DNA from: CBDCVA01 sp965222935 [NCBI: Candidatus Latescibacterota bacterium] | GTDB lineage: Bacteria; Latescibacterota; CBDCVA01 | DNA length: 64,000 nucleotides | Direction: 5' to 3' | NCBI GenBank assembly: GCA_965222935.1 | Contig: CBDCVA010000001.1 | Location: 372,001 to 436,000 of the forward strand | Part shown: positions 59,685 through 64,000 of the stretch, in pieces | Position numbering within the stretch: position 1 is the stretch's first letter | Layout: each line of letters begins with the position of its first letter | Notes under the pieces: generated by a model | Seen by the model: only the letters and a program-made list of their open reading frames with translations | Databases searched by the model: none | Told to the model about the DNA's origin: nothing | Position numbers and translations under genes: made by a program

Positions 59685-62279
59685 ATGCAATTGGATAGAC
59701 TGACGCAACGCTCCCAGGAGGCGCTGCAGGCAGCGCACGACGCGGCAGCCAACGCCCATCACGCGCAGATCGAGCCGGAGCATCTTCTGGAGGCCCTCCT
59801 GGAGCAGGAGGGGGGGCTAGCGCGAGATCTCTTGCGCACCGTGGGAGCTGACCTCGCCCAGGTGCAAAGGCGCACTGCCGAAGCACTCGGCCGGCAGCCG
59901 AAAGTGTACGGCCAGTCCCAGCTTGGTATCTCGCCTGGCCTGCGCGATGTGATTGGGAGTGCGGAGCGCGAGGCATCGCGGCTGGGTGACGACTACACCA
60001 GCGTCGAGCATCTGCTCCTGGTTCTGGCTCAGGCTCGAGGGACCACCGTAAGCACTATCCTCGGGGATGCCGGCGCGACTTCCGACGCCCTCTTGCGCGC
60101 GACGAAGAAGGCCCGGGGCAACCAGCGGGTGACCGACCTCAACCCCGAGGCCAAGTACCAGGTGCTCGAGAAGTACAGCCGCGACCTGACGCGGCAGGCT
60201 GCCGAGGGGAAGCTGGACCCAGTCATCGGGCGCGAAGACGAGATCCGGCGGATCATCAAGGTGCTCTCGCGGCGGACGAAGAACAATCCCGTCCTGATCG
60301 GCGACCCGGGTGTGGGCAAGACGGCCATCGTCGAGGGGCTGGCACAGAAGATCGTACGCGGTGAAGTGCCCGAATCGCTCAAAGGCAAGCGCGTCGTCGT
60401 GCTCGACCTGGGTGCCCTGATCGCCGGATCGAAATTCCGAGGTGAGTTCGAGGAGCGGCTCAAGGCGCTGCTTGTGGAGATCGAGGCGGCCGAAGGTGAG
60501 ATCATCCTTTTCATAGACGAGATGCACACGATTGTGGGCGCTGGCGCTGCGGAGGGTGCAATGGACGCCTCCAACATGCTCAAGCCCGCCCTCGCGCGCG
60601 GCGAGCTCCACTGCGTGGGCGCAACTACGCTCGACGAGTACCGCGAGCGCGTGGAAAAGGATCCGGCGCTGGAGCGGCGGTTTGCGCCGGTCTATGTCGG
60701 CGAGCCGTCGGTGACCGACGCGGTCTCGATCCTGAGAGGGCTCAAGGAGCGCTATGAGATTCATCATGGCGTACGCATCCAAGATGCGGCGCTGGTGGCC
60801 GCTGCGCGGCTTGCTGAGCGCTACGTCACCGATCGCTTCCTGCCTGACAAGGCCATCGATCTGATCGACGAGGCGGCGGCGCACCTGAAGATGGAGCTCG
60901 ATAGCGTCCCCGAAGGGATCGACCGCCTGGAGAAGCGCATCGGGCAGCTCGAGGTCGAAAAGCAGGCGTTGGGGCGCGAGTCCGACGCGGCCGCCAGGCT
61001 CAAACCTGTGGAGGCCGAGCTGGCCGAACTGACGGAGGAGCGGAATAGCCTGCGCGCTCACTGGCAGAAAGAGAAGGAGGCGGTAGCGCGCATCCGCGAT
61101 CTCAAAGAAAGGATCGAGTCCCTGCGCCTTGAGGCCGAACAGGCGCTAGCTGCAGCCGACTACGAGCACGCGGCGCGAATTCAGTACGGCGATCTGGTCG
61201 ATCTGGAGCAGGCGCTGGAAATCGCGAACCAGCGCTTGGCCGAGATCCAGGGCGATCGACAGCTTCTTAAGGAGGAAGTGGACGCGGAGGATATTGCGCA
61301 GGTGGTCTCGCAGTGGACGGGCATCCCCGTCTCTCGGCTGATGGAGGGGGAGATCGATAAGCTCGTGCGCATGGAGGAGCGACTGCATCATCGGGTGGTC
61401 GGCCAGGACGAGGCGGTCACGGCGGTGGCGGATGCCGTGCGGCGCTCGCGGTCGGGTCTGTCTGACGAGCGGCGGCCCGTGGGGTCGTTCATCTTCCTCG
61501 GCCCGACGGGTGTGGGCAAAACGGAGCTGGCTCGCGCGCTGGCGGAGTTTCTCTTCGACGACGAAGGCGCCCTGCTTCGGCTGGACATGTCGGAGTACCA
61601 GGAGCGGCACACAGTCGCTCGGCTCATCGGCGCCCCTCCAGGTTACGTCGGCTATGAGGCCGGTGGCCAGCTCACCGAAGCGGTGCGGCGGCGGCCCTAC
61701 CAGGTGATTCTGCTCGACGAGATCGAGAAAGCGCACCCTGAGGTCTTCAACGCCCTTTTGCAACTGCTCGACGATGGCCGGCTCACCGATGGCCAGGGCC
61801 GAACGGTCGATTTCAGGAACACCCTGATCATCATGACATCGAACGTCGGCAGCCAGCACGTCCTCGCCGTGGACGCGGATGATGATGCCATGCGTGAGCG
61901 AGCTACCGTGGCCCTGCGCGAGCACTTCCGGCCGGAGTTCCTCAACCGTGTCGACGAGGTCATTTTCTTCCACTCGCTGGGTCTCGAGCACCTGCGCACG
62001 ATCGTCGAGCTCCAGCTCGGGCTCCTTTCGGAGCGAGTGAGCGACCGAGCCGGACTCGCGCTCGAGTGGACACCGGCTGCCCTCGAGCTGTTGGCCGACC
62101 GGGGCTACGAGCCCGCCTATGGTGCCAGGCCGCTCAAGCGCCTCATCCAGCGCGCGGTCGAGAACCCGATGGCGATGGGAGTGCTGGAAGGCCGCTATCG
62201 AGAAGGTGATACCACTCTCCTCGATAGGCAAGGGGAAGAGTTGATTCTGACGGCCCGGACCCTGACCCGAGCGGCTTAA
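59685..62279 (+). CDS. clpB: ATP-dependent chaperone ClpB
   Basis: 864 residues, full length. N-terminal Clp_N repeats (1-145), AAA-1 with Walker [10 protein letters not shown] and [16 protein letters not shown], the coiled-coil middle domain (about 395-525; [13 protein letters not shown] and similar heptads), AAA-2 with [18 protein letters not shown] (pore loop) and [14 protein letters not shown], and C-terminal D2-small. The middle domain separates it from ClpA/C. Disaggregates stress-denatured proteins with DnaK. Shine-Dalgarno AGAGAGG. Confidence 0.97.
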   Translation: MQLDRLTQRSQEALQAAHDAAANAHHAQIEPEHLLEALLEQEGGLARDLLRTVGADLAQVQRRTAEALGRQPKVYGQSQLGISPGLRDVIGSAEREASRLGDDYTSVEHLLLVLAQARGTTVSTILGDAGATSDALLRATKKARGNQRVTDLNPEAKYQVLEKYSRDLTRQAAEGKLDPVIGREDEIRRIIKVLSRRTKNNPVLIGDPGVGKTAIVEGLAQKIVRGEVPESLKGKRVVVLDLGALIAGSKFRGEFEERLKALLVEIEAAEGEIILFIDEMHTIVGAGAAEGAMDASNMLKPALARGELHCVGATTLDEYRERVEKDPALERRFAPVYVGEPSVTDAVSILRGLKERYEIHHGVRIQDAALVAAARLAERYVTDRFLPDKAIDLIDEAAAHLKMELDSVPEGIDRLEKRIGQLEVEKQALGRESDAAARLKPVEAELAELTEERNSLRAHWQKEKEAVARIRDLKERIESLRLEAEQALAAADYEHAARIQYGDLVDLEQALEIANQRLAEIQGDRQLLKEEVDAEDIAQVVSQWTGIPVSRLMEGEIDKLVRMEERLHHRVVGQDEAVTAVADAVRRSRSGLSDERRPVGSFIFLGPTGVGKTELARALAEFLFDDEGALLRLDMSEYQERHTVARLIGAPPGYVGYEAGGQLTEAVRRRPYQVILLDEIEKAHPEVFNALLQLLDDGRLTDGQGRTVDFRNTLIIMTSNVGSQHVLAVDADDDAMRERATVALREHFRPEFLNRVDEVIFFHSLGLEHLRTIVELQLGLLSERVSDRAGLALEWTPAALELLADRGYEPAYGARPLKRLIQRAVENPMAMGVLEGRYREGDTTLLDRQGEELILTARTLTRAA

Positions 62280-62312
62280 ACGCGTCGCGTGGGCCGAGCG
62301 TGCGGCTGGCGG

Positions 62313-63089
62313 CTAGACGCTCCCGTCCGCATCGCAGTACGTGCGCAGGATGTCGCGCAGCTTCGCCGCTCCCTCGAAGTCCTCCGCCTCGATGGCGGCT
62401 TCCAGTTTCTGCCGCAGCCTGCGCTCCGCCGAAGAGACGCCCTGACGGCGGATCCCGTCGCCCATGGCGCGCAGCACGCCCAGTTCAAGGCTGTGGGCGA
62501 TCTTCTCGGGCTCGCCGGACTCCCGGTAAAAATCGCGAATCTTGGACATCCCCTCTTCGATCTCGCCGAGGGCTTCTTCCGCGTCATCGTGCTCAAGCGA
62601 GAGGGAAGCGCGGGCGCGCGTGTTCATCATCAGGATGTAGGGGCGGAATTCCTGAAAGGCTTCGCGGTCGTCTTCGTCAGCGGCGTAAGTCTTCATCAAG
62701 TCGAGCACGCGCAGGTTCCGTGCGGTGTCGCGCGTGACGCGCTCATAATCACCGAGCTTGAGTAGGCTCAGGTAGCGGTAGTAGTACTGGATGGCCTCGC
62801 CACGTAACTCATCGCACATCTCGCTCGAGAGGGAAAAGCCCTGCTCTGTCCCATGAGCCTTGCGCTTCTGGGTGAGGTGGCTCTCGTAGTAAGCCAGGTG
62901 CGACTCGTGGCCCTGGGGGCGTTCCCCGTCCGGACGACCGTCGAGTTCCATTTGGAGCAGCCCCATATCCAGGCGCATCTGCACCTTCTCCAGCCCATCG
63001 TCGCCCAGGATCTTACGGACGATCAGGTCCACCTCGGGGTCGAAGGCCCAGCCCTCGAGAATCGGGGAGATATCGGTCTTCTCAGTCAT
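62313..63089 (-). CDS. UVR-motif (UvrB/UvrC C-terminal motif) protein of unknown function
   Basis: 258 residues, mostly helical. The last ~40 residues form a UVR motif (RQKLEAAIEAEDFEGAAKLRD), as in UvrB, UvrC and McsA, a helical hairpin used for protein-protein contacts. The N-terminal part has LEKVQMRLDMGLLQMELDG and several Tyr-rich helices and is not recognised. No Cys4 zinc motif, so not McsA. 7 nt after moaE on the same strand; clpB converges from the other side. Confidence 0.7.
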   Translation of the reverse strand: MTEKTDISPILEGWAFDPEVDLIVRKILGDDGLEKVQMRLDMGLLQMELDGRPDGERPQGHESHLAYYESHLTQKRKAHGTEQGFSLSSEMCDELRGEAIQYYYRYLSLLKLGDYERVTRDTARNLRVLDLMKTYAADEDDREAFQEFRPYILMMNTRARASLSLEHDDAEEALGEIEEGMSKIRDFYRESGEPEKIAHSLELGVLRAMGDGIRRQGVSSAERRLRQKLEAAIEAEDFEGAAKLRDILRTYCDADGSV

Positions 63090-63096
63090 GGTTCCG

Positions 63097-63498
63097 CTAC
63101 TTCCACGACGCTCCCGCGGGCGTCGTCTCCTTCTTCCAGATCGGGACGGTCTCCTTGAGCCTGTCGATGGTGTATATACACGCCTCGAAGGCCGCCTGAC
63201 GGTGCGGTGCCGCGATGGCGATGGCGACGCTTGCCTCGCCGACCGCCAACCGACCTAAGCGGTGAACGATGGCCACTTTTCCGATCGGCCAACGCACCCG
63301 TGCCTCGGCGATGACCTCACGCATTTTCTTGAGAGCCAGCTCGTTGTAGGCTTCGTACTCCAAGCCCTCTGCCTCTTCGCCCACGTCCGAGCTGTTGCGG
63401 ACCACCCCCGTGAACGTCGCGACGGCGCCGTCGGAGTCTTCCCGTACTTGCTCGAGCAAAGCGCCGGTATCAATGACATCGTACGTAATCTCAACCAT
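63097..63498 (-). CDS. moaE: molybdopterin synthase catalytic subunit MoaE
   Basis: 133 residues from ATG 63498, preceded by GGAGG that also encodes the Gly-Gly of MoaD. MoaE features: GAVATFTGVVRNSS, LEYEAYNELALKKM, AIVHRLGRLAVGEASVAI, and the catalytic Lys in the C-terminal DRLKETVPIWKKE block. With thiocarboxylated MoaD it converts cyclic pyranopterin monophosphate to molybdopterin. Overlaps moaD by 8 nt. Confidence 0.94.
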   Translation of the reverse strand: MVEITYDVIDTGALLEQVREDSDGAVATFTGVVRNSSDVGEEAEGLEYEAYNELALKKMREVIAEARVRWPIGKVAIVHRLGRLAVGEASVAIAIAAPHRQAAFEACIYTIDRLKETVPIWKKETTPAGASWK

Positions 63499-63745
63499 CT
63501 CTGCCTCCGGATACGGGCGGCAGAAACGCCACCTCATCACCGTTCGTGAGGGCCGCGTCTCGTGGTACGATCGTTTGATTGACTGAGTAAGAGAGCGCTG
63601 CGCCGTAAGCCCACAGCTCCGGGTGGCGTGCCGCCAGCGTTTCCCAGACGTCCGCCACCGTCGCTCCCTCAGCGATTTCCAGGGCCAACGTTCCTGCACC
63701 GGCGACGTCTTTGAGCGCAGCGAAAAGCCGCACGTTCACCCGCAT
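63491..63745 (-). CDS. moaD: molybdopterin synthase sulfur carrier subunit MoaD
   Basis: 84 residues from ATG 63745. Ubiquitin-like fold: VRLFAALKDVAGAG, TVADVWETLAARHPEL, DEVAFLPPVSGG. In MoaD the C-terminal Gly-Gly is adenylated and thiocarboxylated and must be at the very end; here three further residues (Arg-Asp-Gly) follow before the stop. The GGA GGC codons double as the moaE Shine-Dalgarno, which may explain the short tail. Either the tail is trimmed or a downstream base differs. Confidence 0.9.
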   Translation of the reverse strand: MRVNVRLFAALKDVAGAGTLALEIAEGATVADVWETLAARHPELWAYGAALSYSVNQTIVPRDAALTNGDEVAFLPPVSGGRDG

Positions 63746-63846
63746 CGAGGTGCCCTCCATGGCGCTAGAGCGAACCATTGGGTGATCCTTGGGATTGTAC
63801 AAGTTAAAGCACGTTCTGCGCAAGGGAAGCCCCGTGGACTAGAGGG

Positions 63847-64000
63847 TTAGGATCCCCCCGTGGGCTTGCTATCAACCAGTTGCGCACCTGCGGCGGGAGG
63901 GACCTCAGGGCTTGGAACGGGGCCGCCGCGCTCGAGCGGGGCCACCTCGGCACGGGACCCCTGTCTGCTCGGCATCACGATGCCACCGGAAGCAAGGAGC
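63847..64000 (-). CDS. 3' end of an unidentified gene running off the right edge
   Basis: On the minus strand the frame ending in TAA at 63849-63847 is open to the window edge (about 50 residues: a LLASGGIVM piece, then a Pro/Gly/Ala-rich tail ending VDSKPTGGS). Codon third positions are mostly G/C, like the real genes here. An ATG at about 63975 would make a 42-residue protein, but a longer protein is more likely. It would be the gene upstream of moaD. Too little is visible to name it. Confidence 0.4.
   Translation of the reverse strand, partial: LLASGGIVMPSRQGSRAEVAPLERGGPVPSPEVPPAAGAQLVDSKPTGGS

Noticed and set aside
1-64000. CRISPR array, insertion sequence or prophage genes
   Set aside because: No regularly spaced direct repeats, transposase, integrase or phage structural gene was recognised anywhere in the window.

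Overview
The window is a high-G+C bacterial chromosome segment with dense, mostly operonic genes and many 1-8 nt start/stop overlaps. Several traits point to an uncultivated lineage of the FCB (Fibrobacteres-Chlorobi-Bacteroidetes) group, perhaps Latescibacterota- or Eisenbacteria-like: a PorU-type C25 protease with a C-terminal secretion/sorting-like domain, a group II geranylgeranylglyceryl-phosphate synthase, a short single-chain aconitase, and sugar-isomerase and putative glycosidase genes. The phylum is an inference; no 16S or ribosomal-protein gene is present.

Layout. 1-3740: 3' part of a PorU-like cysteine protease. 3774-6730 (minus): cstA, a tiny CC-motif protein and an AIR-synthase-like protein. 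6857-9314: Fur-box-controlled feoB, Cys-rich small protein, feoA. 9327-16303 (minus): a four-gene restriction/defence operon made of a type IIG/ISP-like restriction-methylase, a C5-cytosine methylase, a GHKL ATPase joined to a PD-(D/E)xK-like domain, and Vsr. The last three are visibly AT-richer than the host. 16413-20868: formaldehyde dehydrogenase, ApbE, aconitase. 21032-26868: putative glycosidase, methyltransferase, two TIM-barrel isomerase-like proteins and a 2-hydroxyacid dehydrogenase, probably a carbohydrate/hydroxyacid catabolic cluster. 26880-33338: PASTA protein, rpe, EamA transporter, divergent HisD, murD, a small phosphatase and a SpoU/TrmH methyltransferase.

33407-39966 holds tRNA-Arg(ACG), tRNA-Glu, tadA, an AT-rich ABC exporter with a truncated GNAT remnant, two tRNA-Ser, tRNA-Ala, SRP RNA, dnaX, ebfC and recR. 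This is the old tadA-SRP RNA-dnaX-ebfC-recR order interrupted by foreign-looking DNA between tRNA genes. 39975-48743 is a housekeeping run: pgsA, pgpA, cinA, thpR, recA, alaS, GGGP synthase and a K+ channel. 48775-53787 carries a threonine aldolase with an apparent 3' frameshift, a strong promoter with a long structured leader in front of a PHP phosphoesterase, a small exported protein, archease and RtcB. 53788-57693 has a leader of stacked hairpins followed by a nitrilase-family hydrolase, an amidohydrolase and a putative glycosidase. 57748-64000: DinB, Nudix, VOC, clpB behind HAIR-like half-sites, and a minus-strand moaD-moaE-UVR-motif operon with a partial gene at the right edge.

Most notable: the GHKL/C5-methylase/Vsr/type IIG cassette, the two unexplained structured leaders, the divergent HisD active site, the threonine aldolase frameshift, the MoaD tail after Gly-Gly, and the insertion inside the tadA-dnaX neighbourhood.
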